From SZAS-103 sp038316385 (GTDB taxonomy: Bacteria; Pseudomonadota; Gammaproteobacteria; Xanthomonadales; Xanthomonadaceae), in contig JBBQAN010000012.1 of the NCBI GenBank assembly GCA_038316385.1, forward strand, positions 27,298 through 91,297: a DNA stretch of 64,000 nt. The letters run 5' to 3'. The notes below the pieces were generated by a model. It saw only the letters and a program-made list of their open reading frames with translations, was not told the DNA's origin and searched no databases. How positions within the stretch are numbered: position 1 is the stretch's first letter; each line of letters begins with the position of its first letter. A program made the translations under genes and the position numbers. Positions 1-8,782 of the stretch are shown piece by piece.

Positions 1-178
1 GCAGGGTGGCGATGATGAGGCGATGCACTTCGATGCCGACTACATCCGTGCGCTCGAAGTTGGATTGCCGCCGACCGGTGGCCTCGGTGTGGGCATCGAC
101 CGTCTGGTGATGCTGTTGACGGGTTCGTCATCGATCCGCGATGTGTTGCTGTTTCCCTACATGCGGCCGGAAACCTGA
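1..178 (+). CDS. lysS: Lysine--tRNA ligase, C-terminal end (partial)
   Basis: Only the last 58 codons are present; the gene enters from the left edge and its frame begins at base 2. The stretch GLGVGIDRLVMLLTG is class II aminoacyl-tRNA synthetase motif 3, with the Arg that contacts ATP. The ending DVLLFPYMRPE is typical of bacterial LysS. The enzyme charges tRNA-Lys in the cytoplasm. The stop is TGA at 176-178. The next gene, fadD, lies on the opposite strand and converges on it across about 80 bp, in which I see no clear terminator. Confidence 0.93.
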   Translation, partial: QGGDDEAMHFDADYIRALEVGLPPTGGLGVGIDRLVMLLTGSSSIRDVLLFPYMRPET

Positions 179-261
179 GCTCGAATTGCGGTGGCATCGG
201 CGACTCTGAAACGAAAGCGGATCGCGTGTGCGAGCCCCTTGCTTGACAAGCAGCCAGTTAA

Positions 262-1953
262 CTATGGATTTGCAGCGCCGGGAGCCGGCGGGTCGCGCAG
301 TTCGCGGCGCAGGATTTTGCCAACGTTCGTCTTTGGCAAATCGGTGCGGAACTCGACGACCCTCGGCAACTTGTAGCCGGTGAGGTATTCCTTGCAGTAG
401 GCTTTCACCGCTTCGGCAGTGAGTGATGGATCCTTTTTCACGATCACGACCTTCACCGCTTCGCCGGACTTCTCGTCCGGCACGCCGACCGCAGCAACTT
501 CCAGCACGCCGGGCATCTGCGCGATCACGTCCTCGACTTCGTTCGGATACACGTTGAAACCGGAAACGAGGATCATGTCCTTCTTGCGATCGACCAGGAA
601 GAAGTAGCCGCGCTCGTCCATGCGCGCCATGTCGCCGGTGCGCAGCCAGCCTTCGATGTCGATCGCCTTGTCGGTTTCTTCGGGGCGCTGCCAGTAACCC
701 AGCATGACCTGCGGGCCCTTGATGCACAGCTCGCCGACTTCGCCGGTGGGCAATACCCTCCCTTCTTCGTCTTTCACGCAGGCGTCGGTGGACGGGACCG
801 GCATGCCGATCGATCCGTTGTATTCCTTCATGTCCAGCGGATTGATGCAGGCCGCAGGCGATGTTTCGGTCAGGCCATAGGCTTCGACGAGCGTGCAGCC
901 GGTCACTTTTTTCCAGCGCTCGGCGACTGCGCGCTGCACCGCCATGCCGCCGCCGAGGGTCATGTGCAATTTCGAAAAATCGAGTTGATCGAAGCCCGGC
1001 GTATTCAGCAATCCGTTGAACAGCGTGTTGACACCAGTAATGCAGGTGAAGCCGCTCGTCTTCAGTTCGCGCACGAAGCCCGGCATGTCGCGCGGATTGG
1101 TGATCAGATGGTTCAATCCACCGAGCTTCATGAAGATCAGGCAGTTCGCCGACAGTGAAAAGATGTGGTACAGCGGCAGCGCGGTGATGATGACTTCCTG
1201 GCCCGGCCGGAGCTGCGCGCCGATCCATGAACCGGCCTGCTGCATGTTCGCGACGAGGTTGCGGTGGGTCAGCATCGCGCCCTTGGACACGCCGGTGGTG
1301 CCGCCGGTGTATTGCAGGAACGCGATGTCAGCCGGTTCGATCGCGATCGTCGGCAGGTTGCGTCGGCCGCCCCGCCGCAGCGCTTCGTCGAAACGGATCG
1401 CACCGGGAATCGAATAGGGCGGAATCTGTTTCTTGATGTACTTGAGCACAAAGTTGATGATCATTCCCTTCGGGAACTTCAACTGGTCGCCGATGCCGGT
1501 CGTGATGACCTGCTTGATGTCAGAGTCGGCCAGCACTTCGGCCACGGTTTTGGCGAAGTTGTCCACCACCACGATCGCCACCGCGCCGGAATCCTTGAGT
1601 TGGTGGCGCAGTTCGCGAGGCGTGTAGAGTGGGTTGACGTTCACCACGATCAGCCCGGCGCGCAGCGCGCCCATGATCGCGATCGGATACTGCAACAGGT
1701 TCGGCATCATGATCGCGATGCGGTCGCCTTTCTTGAGCTTGAGATCCATCGCCAGGTAAGCGGCGAATTGGCTGCTCATCCGGTCCAGATCGCCGTAGGT
1801 CAGCGTCGTCCCGAAATTGCGGAACGCCGGCCTCTCGCGGAAGCGCTGACAGGAGGATTCGAGCACTGCGACGATCGATTTGAATTCATCGAGATTGATT
1901 TCAGGCGCGACCCCCGCAGGGTAATTGTCCAGCCATGGACGCGTATCGCTCAT
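262..1953 (-). CDS. fadD: Long-chain fatty-acid--CoA ligase
   Basis: Activates long-chain fatty acids to acyl-CoA (ATP to AMP + PPi) for beta-oxidation or lipid synthesis, at the inner face of the cytoplasmic membrane. ANL-superfamily motifs are in order: the phosphate loop QYTGGTTGVSKG near residue 218, YGLTETSP near 358, and the C-terminal hinge GWLRTGD followed by DRKKDMILVSGFNVYP. At 563 aa it matches the family (about 560 aa). The frame stays open far upstream, but ATG at 1953 is chosen because it gives the FadD-like N-terminus MSDTRPWLDNYP and is preceded by GGGAGA 9-10 bases upstream. It is divergent from the lipoprotein gene at 2158 across about 200 bp. Confidence 0.95.
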   Translation of the reverse strand: MSDTRPWLDNYPAGVAPEINLDEFKSIVAVLESSCQRFRERPAFRNFGTTLTYGDLDRMSSQFAAYLAMDLKLKKGDRIAIMMPNLLQYPIAIMGALRAGLIVVNVNPLYTPRELRHQLKDSGAVAIVVVDNFAKTVAEVLADSDIKQVITTGIGDQLKFPKGMIINFVLKYIKKQIPPYSIPGAIRFDEALRRGGRRNLPTIAIEPADIAFLQYTGGTTGVSKGAMLTHRNLVANMQQAGSWIGAQLRPGQEVIITALPLYHIFSLSANCLIFMKLGGLNHLITNPRDMPGFVRELKTSGFTCITGVNTLFNGLLNTPGFDQLDFSKLHMTLGGGMAVQRAVAERWKKVTGCTLVEAYGLTETSPAACINPLDMKEYNGSIGMPVPSTDACVKDEEGRVLPTGEVGELCIKGPQVMLGYWQRPEETDKAIDIEGWLRTGDMARMDERGYFFLVDRKKDMILVSGFNVYPNEVEDVIAQMPGVLEVAAVGVPDEKSGEAVKVVIVKKDPSLTAEAVKAYCKEYLTGYKLPRVVEFRTDLPKTNVGKILRRELRDPPAPGAANP

Positions 1954-2157
1954 GCCCTGTCTCCCGAAGTGAATGCAGTGGCTGCGCGTTGCAGCGACGT
2001 TTCGCCCGATTGGAACACAGGCCCACAAGGCTGGCAACACGGTGGCGCATGCGGCGTGACGTCCGTCGCAGCAATGTGCCGGAATGCGTGGAACCTTATG
2101 CCGGCTTGGTTCACAGTGGCGATGACAGACGGCCACCGAAGGCTGCTGAGAACTGCG

Positions 2158-2646
2158 ATGCAACACATGCGCTATCGATGCAATGCATGGATCGGATTTG
2201 CTGCATGGACGCTGACCGCGTGTGTGCTGGTTTCGATAGCTGGCTGTCGTCGCACGCCGGCCGAGCAGGCGATCCGCGAATCCATCGCGGCGATACAGAA
2301 GGCCGGCGAAGCGCACGACGTGAGCGCGGTGATCGCGCCGTTGGCGGACGATTTCGTCGGCCAAGGCGAAGACAAAAGCGAAACCCTCGACCGCAAAAGT
2401 TTCCAGCGCTACCTCACGCTCGTGCAGATGCGCGAGGGCGGAGCGATTCATTCCACGCTCGGCCCGATCACCGTCGCATTGCAAGGCAGTGACCGTGCAA
2501 CTGCCGACTTCACCGCTGTGATTACCGGCGGAGCAGGGCTGCTGCCCGACGGTCAGGTCGAACAGATTCGCACCGGGTGGCGGCTACATGGAAGCAAGTG
2601 GGAGATGATTTCGGCTGAGTGGAAGGAAGGGATCGCGGGCAAGTGA
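2158..2646 (+). CDS. Putative lipoprotein, NTF2/SnoaL-like fold
   Basis: A 162-aa protein with a basic N-terminus, a hydrophobic stretch and the lipobox-like SIAGC near residue 29, so it is probably lipidated and exported. The remainder (TPAEQAIRESIAAIQKAGEAH..., then LADDFVGQ and a C-terminal GWRLHGSKWEMISAEWK) has the layout of small nuclear-transport-factor-2-like domains, which often hold a ligand or act as accessory domains. That assignment rests on sequence character only. In-frame ATGs exist at 2122, 2158 and 2167; 2158 or 2167 gives a normal signal length. It converges on acnA with only 25 bp between the stops and no visible terminator. Confidence 0.75.
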   Translation: MQHMRYRCNAWIGFAAWTLTACVLVSIAGCRRTPAEQAIRESIAAIQKAGEAHDVSAVIAPLADDFVGQGEDKSETLDRKSFQRYLTLVQMREGGAIHSTLGPITVALQGSDRATADFTAVITGGAGLLPDGQVEQIRTGWRLHGSKWEMISAEWKEGIAGK

Positions 2647-2671
2647 TTTGAGTATTAATCATTACAAGAAG

Positions 2672-5428
2672 TCACGCAGCCTTCGACTTCGCCGCCAGAT
2701 CCCGCAGCACGTACTGCAGAATGCCGCCGTGCCGGAAGTATTCGACTTCCTTCGGCGTCTGCAGCAGCACATCGACGAAGAAACGCGTCTTCACACCTTC
2801 TGCATTCGTCGCGCGGACTTCGGCGCTGCGCGATGCGCCGTCCTGTAGATCGATGATATCGAGTGTCTCGGATCCGTCCAGGCCGAGGATCTGCGCATTC
2901 TGGCCGTCGACGAACTGCAACGGCAGCACGCCCATGCCGACAAGATTCGAGCGATGGATACGCTCGTAGCTCTCGGCGATTACGGCCTTGATGCCGAGCA
3001 GCATCGTGCCTTTCGCGGCCCAGTCGCGCGATGAGCCGGTGCCGTATTCCTTGCCGGCCATCACCACCAGCGGTACGCCGTCGGCCTTGTAGCGCATTGC
3101 GGCGTCGAAAATCGACAGCGCTTCCTCGCCTTCGTTGCCGAAATACAAGGTGTTGCCACCTTCCTCGCCACCAAGCATGAGATTCTTGATGCGGATATTC
3201 GCAAATGTTCCGCGCACCATCACATCGTCATTGCCGCGACGCGAGCCGTAACTGTTGAAATCGACAGGCTGCACGCCGCGTGCCTGCAGATAGCGGCCAG
3301 CGGGCGAATCGCGCTTGATGTTGCCGGCGGGCGAGATGTGGTCGGTGGTAATCGAGTCGCCGAACAAGCCGAGTATGCGCGCGCCGTGCACATCGTTGAT
3401 CGTGCCGACATCCATAGTCATGCCCTCGAAATAGGGCGGATGTTTGATATAGGTCGAATCGGTGTGCCACTCGAACAGATCGCCATCGGGCGATTCGATC
3501 GAGTTCCAGCGACTGTCGCCTGCGAAAACGTTTGCGTAATTCTGCCTGAACAATTCCGGCCCGATCGATGCAGCAAGCACATCGCCGATTTCCTTGTTTG
3601 TAGGCCAGATGTCTTTCAGAAAAACCTTGTTGCCGGCGCGATCGGTAGCGATACAATCCTTGGTAAGGTCGATGTCCACCGTACCCGCGAGCGCGTATGC
3701 GACGACGAGAGGCGGCGAGGCTAGATAATTCATTTTGACTTCTGGATGCACGCGGCCTTCGAAATTGCGATTGCCCGATAGAACTGCGGCGACCGCAAGA
3801 TCGTTTTCGAGAATACCCTTGGACACCGCATCTGGCAGCGGGCCGGAATTGCCGATGCAGGTCGTGCAGCCGTAGCCGACGAGGTAGAAGCCGAGCTTGT
3901 CCAGCTCATCGAGCAAACCGGCTTTCTTCAGGTAATCGGTGACGACCAGCGAGCCTGGCGCGAGCGACGTCTTCACCCACGGCTTGGACTTCAGGCCTTT
4001 CGCTGCGGCATTGCGAGCGAGCAATCCGGCAGCGATCATCACGGCCGGGTTCGATGTATTCGTGCAAGAGGTGATCGCAGCGATGACGACTGCGCCATCG
4101 CCAAGTTCGCAATCCTGATCGCGAATGCGAATCTTCGATTTCGGATTCGCCGCCAGATGCTCGGCTTGCGGCTGGTCGCCGCCTTCTGCATCGAAGCGAT
4201 CGATGGTTTGCTCTCTCGGCTTGCGGTTCGCGGTGAAACCTTTCACGTTCGCTTCGTAGTTGTCCTGCATGTCGCTGAGCAGTACGCGGTCCTGCGGACG
4301 CTTCGGGCCGGCGAGCGAGGGCTTCACATCGGCAAGATTGAGCTTCAACGTGTCGCTGTACTTCGCTTCGGGACCGCCTGCTTCATGCCACATGCCTTGC
4401 GCGCGCGCATAGGCTTCGACGAGCGCAATCAGGGTTTCGTCGCGTCCGGACAGATGCAGGTAACGCAGCGTTTCCTTGTCCACCGGAAAAATGCCGCAGG
4501 TTGCGCCGTATTCCGGCGCCATGTTGGCGATTGTCGCGCGATCGGCCAGCGGCAAGTGCTGCAAGCCTTCGCCATAGAATTCGACGAACTTGCCGACTAC
4601 GCCGAGCTTGCGCAGCATCTGCGTTACCGTCAGCACCAGGTCGGTCGCAGTCGCGCCTTCCGGCAGCTTGCCGATGAGCTTGAAGCCGACGACTTGGGGA
4701 ATCAGCATCGACGAGGGCTGGCCGAGCATCGCAGCTTCGGCCTCAATACCGCCAACGCCCCAGCCGAGCACGCCCAGGCCGTTGATCATGGTGGTGTGCG
4801 AATCGGTGCCGAACACGGTGTCCGGGAATGCGAACGTCTCGCCGTCGATCTCGCGTGTCATGACCACGCGCGCGAGGTTTTCCAGATTGACCTGATGGAC
4901 GATGCCAGTGCTCGGCGGAACCACCTTGAAGTTCGCCAGCGCCTTCTGCCCCCAGCGCAGGAAGCTGTAGCGCTCGTTGTTGCGCTGGAATTCGATCTTG
5001 CCGTTGATGTCGAGCGCGGCGTCGCTACCGAAGGCATCGACCTGCACCGAATGGTCGATCACCAATTCGGCCGGCGAGAGCGGGTTGATCCGCTTCGGGT
5101 CGCCGCCGAGTGCAATCATCGCGTCGCGCATCGCCGCGAGGTCAACCACGCAGGGCACGCCGGTGAAGTCCTGCAACACTACGCGTGCCGGCATGAAGGC
5201 GATTTCGGTATCGGGTTCTGCACTCGCATCCCACTGGGCGACGGCTTCGATCGATGCTGCGGTCACGCTGACGCCGTCTTCGTGGCGCAGCAGGTTCTCC
5301 AGCAGGATTTTCATCGAGAACGGAAGTTTCGCGAGATCGTACTTTTCGCCGAGCTTGCGCAGGCTGTAGTAGTGGTAGGACTGCCCGTTGACGTCGAGCT
5401 GCGCGCGGGTGGCGAAGGAGTCGCTCAT
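2672..5428 (-). CDS. acnA: Aconitate hydratase A
   Basis: Interconverts citrate and isocitrate in the TCA cycle, using a [4Fe-4S] cluster. The 918-aa length fits AcnA of Xanthomonadales. The three cluster ligands are visible: Cys in AITSCTNTSNP near residue 457 and both Cys of GYGCTTCIGNSGP near 523-526. Other family signatures are DTVFGTDSHTTMINGLGVLGWGVGG and, in the swivel domain, GKEYGTGSSRDWAAKG. The start at 5428 has GGAG seven bases upstream. The 5' flank carries two kinds of intergenic repeat before hflD. Confidence 0.97.
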   Translation of the reverse strand: MSDSFATRAQLDVNGQSYHYYSLRKLGEKYDLAKLPFSMKILLENLLRHEDGVSVTAASIEAVAQWDASAEPDTEIAFMPARVVLQDFTGVPCVVDLAAMRDAMIALGGDPKRINPLSPAELVIDHSVQVDAFGSDAALDINGKIEFQRNNERYSFLRWGQKALANFKVVPPSTGIVHQVNLENLARVVMTREIDGETFAFPDTVFGTDSHTTMINGLGVLGWGVGGIEAEAAMLGQPSSMLIPQVVGFKLIGKLPEGATATDLVLTVTQMLRKLGVVGKFVEFYGEGLQHLPLADRATIANMAPEYGATCGIFPVDKETLRYLHLSGRDETLIALVEAYARAQGMWHEAGGPEAKYSDTLKLNLADVKPSLAGPKRPQDRVLLSDMQDNYEANVKGFTANRKPREQTIDRFDAEGGDQPQAEHLAANPKSKIRIRDQDCELGDGAVVIAAITSCTNTSNPAVMIAAGLLARNAAAKGLKSKPWVKTSLAPGSLVVTDYLKKAGLLDELDKLGFYLVGYGCTTCIGNSGPLPDAVSKGILENDLAVAAVLSGNRNFEGRVHPEVKMNYLASPPLVVAYALAGTVDIDLTKDCIATDRAGNKVFLKDIWPTNKEIGDVLAASIGPELFRQNYANVFAGDSRWNSIESPDGDLFEWHTDSTYIKHPPYFEGMTMDVGTINDVHGARILGLFGDSITTDHISPAGNIKRDSPAGRYLQARGVQPVDFNSYGSRRGNDDVMVRGTFANIRIKNLMLGGEEGGNTLYFGNEGEEALSIFDAAMRYKADGVPLVVMAGKEYGTGSSRDWAAKGTMLLGIKAVIAESYERIHRSNLVGMGVLPLQFVDGQNAQILGLDGSETLDIIDLQDGASRSAEVRATNAEGVKTRFFVDVLLQTPKEVEYFRHGGILQYVLRDLAAKSKAA

Positions 5429-5604
5429 GGATGCTCCAGGGGGTGAAGAGGGGACGGGCGGAATGCCGTTCCGAGCGGGTCAATTATGCCGGAATACAGC
5501 GTATTTCGCCGGCTTGCTTCGGCGGGCTTCAATGATTTCGTGCCGCTGGAAGTCAAGTGACGGACTAGCTTGCAAGGAATTTGCGAATGATTCCGCCAGT
5601 TTTG

Positions 5605-5648
5605 CTCCTTCCATTGCGAATGCAGGAGAGGGTTGGGGAGGGGTAGGC
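5605..5648. repeat. G/C-rich intergenic repeat, module 1
   Basis: Reads CTCCTTCCATTGCGAATGCAGG and continues into GAGAGGGTTGGGGAGGGG. Similar modules lie at 16421-16457, 17164-17209, 21976-22010 and 22110-22149. The halves are partly complementary (CTCC...GGAG), so it can fold into a hairpin. It sits 5' of acnA, in the 326-bp gap up to hflD. Confidence 0.7.
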
Positions 5649-5664
5649 AGTGATGCAGGCAAAA

Positions 5665-5707
5665 ATGCATAAAGCGTTCATGCGCTGCGCGCGAAAGCTT
5701 TGCTGTT
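5665..5707. repeat. Intergenic repeat, module 2 (degenerate copy)
   Basis: Contains AAAGCGTTCATGCGCTGCGCGCGAAAGCTTTG, related to the AAAGCTTTCACGCGCTGC... modules at 16478 and (inverted) 16853-17127. It follows a module 1 copy at the same relative position and orientation as in the other two loci. Together the two modules account for most of the 5429-5754 gap; I see no gene there. Confidence 0.55.
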
Positions 5708-5754
5708 GACCTTGACTACGCGCGAATTCGCCATGGTTCACCACGATCGGATCG

Positions 5755-6360
5755 TTACCGATCCAACCACCCATGTGCAGCGCTCAGAAGCTGCGGCCTC
5801 CGCAAATAGAAATCCCACTGACTTCCGCCAAGCTGCCTCCACAACACCGCAGACCGCAGCGCGCACAGCAGGATCGCGCGAATTTCCGCGACGACCGGTG
5901 GCTGCGCGAGATACACAGGATTGCCTTGCACCATGATGCGTGGTCGCAGTCCGCTGATCGTGGCTGCATAGAGTTCGCCGAGTCTTGATAGAACGGTCGG
6001 ATGCGTCGGACCCCAGTGTTCTCGCTGGCGAGCGATCTGTTCGAGCCCTTGTTTCACTTTTTCAGGGGTACCTCGGCTGCCGCTGTAGCTGCGCTCGACG
6101 CTCAACACGCTCGCGATCAGTTTCATGAGCATTGGATCGCGTGCGTCGCTACCGTCGATCTGGTCAGCAAGCGTGCGCAATCCGGGACGCAAACCAGTGG
6201 CGCTTCCGTACACTGCCTCGACCGAATCGGCGTCGAAGTGAAACAGCGTATCGATGCACACCGTCAATGGTTCGGTTTCGGCTTGGCCGGTGTCGGCGAT
6301 CTGGCGTACGAGTTTGCACGCCTGGACGAGGCCGGCCAAGGCGAGGGCGCGGTCTTTCAT
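5755..6360 (-). CDS. hflD: High frequency lysogenization protein HflD homolog
   Basis: A 201-aa helical protein matching the HflD family, a peripheral inner-membrane protein that in E. coli antagonises lambda CII. Its cellular role is otherwise unclear. Family-like stretches are the N-terminal ALAGLVQACKLVRQIADTG and the later LGELYAATISGLRPRIMVQGNP, ending in the usual RAVLWRQ-type segment. It lies 36 bp downstream of mnmA on the same strand, the order nudJ-mnmA-hflD known from E. coli. No good ribosome-binding site is seen before the ATG at 6360, so translation may depend on the upstream gene. Confidence 0.9.
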   Translation of the reverse strand: MKDRALALAGLVQACKLVRQIADTGQAETEPLTVCIDTLFHFDADSVEAVYGSATGLRPGLRTLADQIDGSDARDPMLMKLIASVLSVERSYSGSRGTPEKVKQGLEQIARQREHWGPTHPTVLSRLGELYAATISGLRPRIMVQGNPVYLAQPPVVAEIRAILLCALRSAVLWRQLGGSQWDFYLRRPQLLSAAHGWLDR

Positions 6361-6396
6361 AGAATTGTTGCGAACAGTTTCATGCGGACAAGAATC

Positions 6397-7653
6397 TCAC
6401 GCCGCGCGCCCTGCGTGCGAGTTGTCGATCGCGGGCGCGTCGGTGCTGGCGATCACTGCGCCACCGAGACAGACTTCATCGCAATAAAACACCACCGATT
6501 GGCCCGGCGTGACCGCACGCTGTGGCGCGTCGAACGCAACGTCGAGGCAGCCATCGACGCGCACGGAAACGTGGCAAGCGGCGTCGGTCTGTCGATAACG
6601 TGTCTTCGCGGTGCAATCGAATGTCGTAGCAGGCGGCGCGCCGTTGATCCAGTGTGCGACTTCGGTCTGTAACCTGTGCGACAGCAGCCATGGGCTGTCG
6701 TGGCCCTGATCGACGTAAAGAATATTCGTGGCGATGTTTTTTCCGACCACATACCACGGTGCCGCATCGCGTCCGCGCACGCCACCGATCTGCAACCCTT
6801 CGCGCTGTCCGAGCGTGTAGAAGAAAACGCCCGCATGTTCGCCGACGCGTTGTCCATCAACGCTGCGGATTTCGCCGGATCGCGCTGGAATGTAGCGGCC
6901 GAGGAATTCGCGGAAGTTGCGTTCACCGATGAAACAGATGCCGGTCGAATCCTTCTTCGCATGCGTTGGCAACGCCGCTTCATGGGCGAGTCGACGCACT
7001 TCTGACTTCGGCAGGTGGCCGATTGGAAACAGGGTCGCTGCCAGTTGCTTCTGTCCCAATTGATGCAGGAAGTAGCTTTGGTCCTTGTCCCTATCGAGCC
7101 CACGCAGCAACAACCAGCGTCCCTTGCCCTGCTCAACGCGTGCGTAGTGGCCGGTTGCGATGCGTTCGGCGCCCAGCGTACGGGCTTCGTCAAGGAAGGT
7201 CTTGAATTTGATCTCGCGGTTGCACAGCACGTCCGGGTTCGGCGTGCGTCCAGCGCGGTATTCGGCGATGAAATGCTGGAACACACCGTCCCAATATTCG
7301 CGCGCGAAGTTGCGCGCGTGGAAAGGAATGCCGAGTCGCCCGCAAACCGCGACGGCATCCCTGCGGTCGTCCTCGGCACGGCAATTACTGCCGGTGGCAC
7401 CCGGCACCCGCCCGCCATGGATGCTGGAAGTGCCGGAAACGCAAGACGCAATTTCCGGCCTGCCTCCCGCGACGACCGAAGGAAGTGCAGGGTCATTGGC
7501 GCCATGTGCGGCATCGTCTTCCCAGTTCTGCATGAACAGGCCGGCGACATCGAAGCCCGATTGTTTCAGCAGCAACGCTGCGACCGACGAATCGACGCCT
7601 CCGGACATTCCGAGCATGACCTTCCCATGCATCGCCATGTCGTCAGCGCTCAT
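6397..7653 (-). CDS. mnmA: tRNA-specific 2-thiouridylase
   Basis: Thiolates U34 of tRNA-Lys, -Glu and -Gln in the cytoplasm with sulfur from the Tus relay. The ATP-pyrophosphatase loop SGGVDSS is at residues 17-23, the first catalytic Cys (DVLCNREIKF) at 144 and the second (STGICFIGE) at 240. Length is 418 aa versus about 370-380 in relatives. The excess is an insertion around residues 49-89, between FMQNWEDD and CRAEDDRRDAVAVCG; Xanthomonas proteins as I recall them have only a few residues there. The insertion is Gly/Ser-rich, in frame, and leaves every catalytic motif intact. The gene starts 13 bp after nudJ and is followed by hflD. Confidence 0.95.
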   Translation of the reverse strand: MSADDMAMHGKVMLGMSGGVDSSVAALLLKQSGFDVAGLFMQNWEDDAAHGANDPALPSVVAGGRPEIASCVSGTSSIHGGRVPGATGSNCRAEDDRRDAVAVCGRLGIPFHARNFAREYWDGVFQHFIAEYRAGRTPNPDVLCNREIKFKTFLDEARTLGAERIATGHYARVEQGKGRWLLLRGLDRDKDQSYFLHQLGQKQLAATLFPIGHLPKSEVRRLAHEAALPTHAKKDSTGICFIGERNFREFLGRYIPARSGEIRSVDGQRVGEHAGVFFYTLGQREGLQIGGVRGRDAAPWYVVGKNIATNILYVDQGHDSPWLLSHRLQTEVAHWINGAPPATTFDCTAKTRYRQTDAACHVSVRVDGCLDVAFDAPQRAVTPGQSVVFYCDEVCLGGAVIASTDAPAIDNSHAGRAA

Positions 7654-7666
7654 CGCAATGCAGCCA

Positions 7667-8152
7667 TCAGGCGAAATGCGTCAGCACTGACAGCGGGTGC
7701 CGGCAGCCGGCCAGATAGTCGGAGACCGCGCGCCACACCAGCGGGCTGCGATGGCGTTCGACGGCGTCATGCAACTCGGTTGGGGTCATCCACAGCGCGC
7801 GCAGGATACCGGAATCAAGTGCGCGTTCCGGATGATGGCGAATGGCATCGGCGGCCATCGCCACGCGCAGGAAATGGCGGCCATCGGTCGGACTTTTCCA
7901 CTGGTAGAGGCCGATCAGCGCGGTCGGTACGACATCCCAGCCGGATTCTTCCAATGTCTCGCGAATTGCGGCGGTGACCAGCGACTCATTCGGCTCCAGA
8001 TGGCCGGCCGGCTGATTCAACACACAGCGACCGGATACGTCTTCTTCGACCATGAGCAGCGCACCATCGCGTACGACGATGGTGGCGACAGTGACGTCCG
8101 GCTGCCAGAAGCTGCGGGTTTCGGCGGTGGCGACTGCAGATTCACTGGACAT
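7667..8152 (-). CDS. nudJ: Nudix phosphatase NudJ
   Basis: A 161-aa Nudix hydrolase. The Nudix box is complete: G-H-L-E-P-N-E-S then RETLEESGW (pattern GX5EX7REUXEEXGU). The surroundings (VTVATIVV..., NQPAGHLE, LYQWKSPTDGRHFLRVAM) resemble E. coli NudJ, which removes phosphate from HMP-PP and nucleoside di/triphosphates. The frame extends far upstream, overlapping clpS on the other strand. ATG at 8152 (MSSESAVATA) is chosen because it leaves a short lead into the Nudix fold. First gene of nudJ-mnmA-hflD; divergent from clpS. Confidence 0.9.
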   Translation of the reverse strand: MSSESAVATAETRSFWQPDVTVATIVVRDGALLMVEEDVSGRCVLNQPAGHLEPNESLVTAAIRETLEESGWDVVPTALIGLYQWKSPTDGRHFLRVAMAADAIRHHPERALDSGILRALWMTPTELHDAVERHRSPLVWRAVSDYLAGCRHPLSVLTHFA

Positions 8153-8252
8153 GCGGGTGCCGGTTGTTGAGGACGCTGCGACGTAGCCTTGAATCGGTCC
8201 GCTGCTCACCCGAGATAGTGCCTGCCCTACGCCGCGCTCGTCCATCACTTCG

Positions 8253-8281
8253 CTTTTGATCAGCGCAGGCGTGTCTATAAT
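8253..8281 (+). promoter_or_regulatory. Putative clpS promoter (leaderless geometry)
   Basis: A perfect -10 box TATAAT at 8276-8281 has only a weak -35 (CTTTTG/TTTTGA about 16-17 bases upstream). The first ATG of clpS starts at 8288, seven bases past the end of the -10 box, where transcription is expected to begin. No Shine-Dalgarno sequence precedes that ATG. Confidence 0.6.
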
Positions 8282-8287
8282 CCTTGC

Positions 8288-8659
8288 ATGCCTATCGATC
8301 CCCACATGACAAACATCCATGAACGCGCCGGCCCGCCCAAACGCCGTACGCCGGAACACGAGCAGCAGCATGGCGTTGCCGTCCAGACCGCCAAGCCGGA
8401 GACCGCCCGCCCGCCGCTCTACAAGGTGCTGTTGATCAACGATGACTTCACCCCGATGGATTTCGTGATAGAGGTGCTCCAGCAATTCTTCGGAATGAAC
8501 CGCGACAAGGCGACCCAGGTCATGCTGCACGTGCATACCCGCGGTCGCGGGGTTTGCGGAGTGTTCACACGCGAGGTGGCAGAGTCCAAGGTGACCCAAG
8601 TCAACGAATTCTCGAGACAGAATCAACATCCACTGTTGTGCTCGATGGAAAAGGCGTGA
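8288..8659 (+). CDS. clpS: ATP-dependent Clp protease adaptor ClpS
   Basis: N-end-rule adaptor that binds N-degrons and delivers substrates to ClpAP. Of 123 aa, the core from YKVLLINDDFTPMDFVIEVL to the terminal LLCSMEKA is the conserved ClpS fold, including the NDD/TPM ligand pocket and the HxxGRGVCGVFTREVAE strand-helix. The N-terminal 40 residues are a flexible, Pro/Gln-rich tail as in other ClpS. ATG at 8288 is used; 8306 is an alternative, but neither has a ribosome-binding site. clpA follows after 123 bp on the same strand. Confidence 0.95.
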   Translation: MPIDPHMTNIHERAGPPKRRTPEHEQQHGVAVQTAKPETARPPLYKVLLINDDFTPMDFVIEVLQQFFGMNRDKATQVMLHVHTRGRGVCGVFTREVAESKVTQVNEFSRQNQHPLLCSMEKA

Positions 8660-8662
8660 AGC

Positions 8663-8760
8663 AGCAGCAATAGCGATGCAAGTTGCGGAGCGACTGAGAG
8701 ACGGCTGAACCTGCTTCAGGACACGATGGAATAAATGCAACGTGTCCCCATATTGCTGCT
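8663..8760 (+). promoter_or_regulatory. Long-range hairpin leader between clpS and clpA
   Basis: Outer arms AGCAGCAATA (8663-8672) and TATTGCTGCT (8751-8760) are perfectly complementary. Nested inside are GGACACG (8719-8725) and CGTGTCC (8741-8747). The structure begins just after the clpS stop and ends 12 bases before the clpA AGGAG. No T-run follows, so it looks less like a terminator than an RNA leader or processing site; this is an inference from complementarity only. Confidence 0.45.
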
Positions 8761-8782
8761 CAGAAGACTTTAGGAGCGCCAC

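Noticed and set aside
1954..2484. N-terminal extension of FadD up to base 2484
   Set aside because: The added residues are unlike any FadD and overlap the lipoprotein gene on the other strand; the start at 1953 has a good ribosome-binding site.
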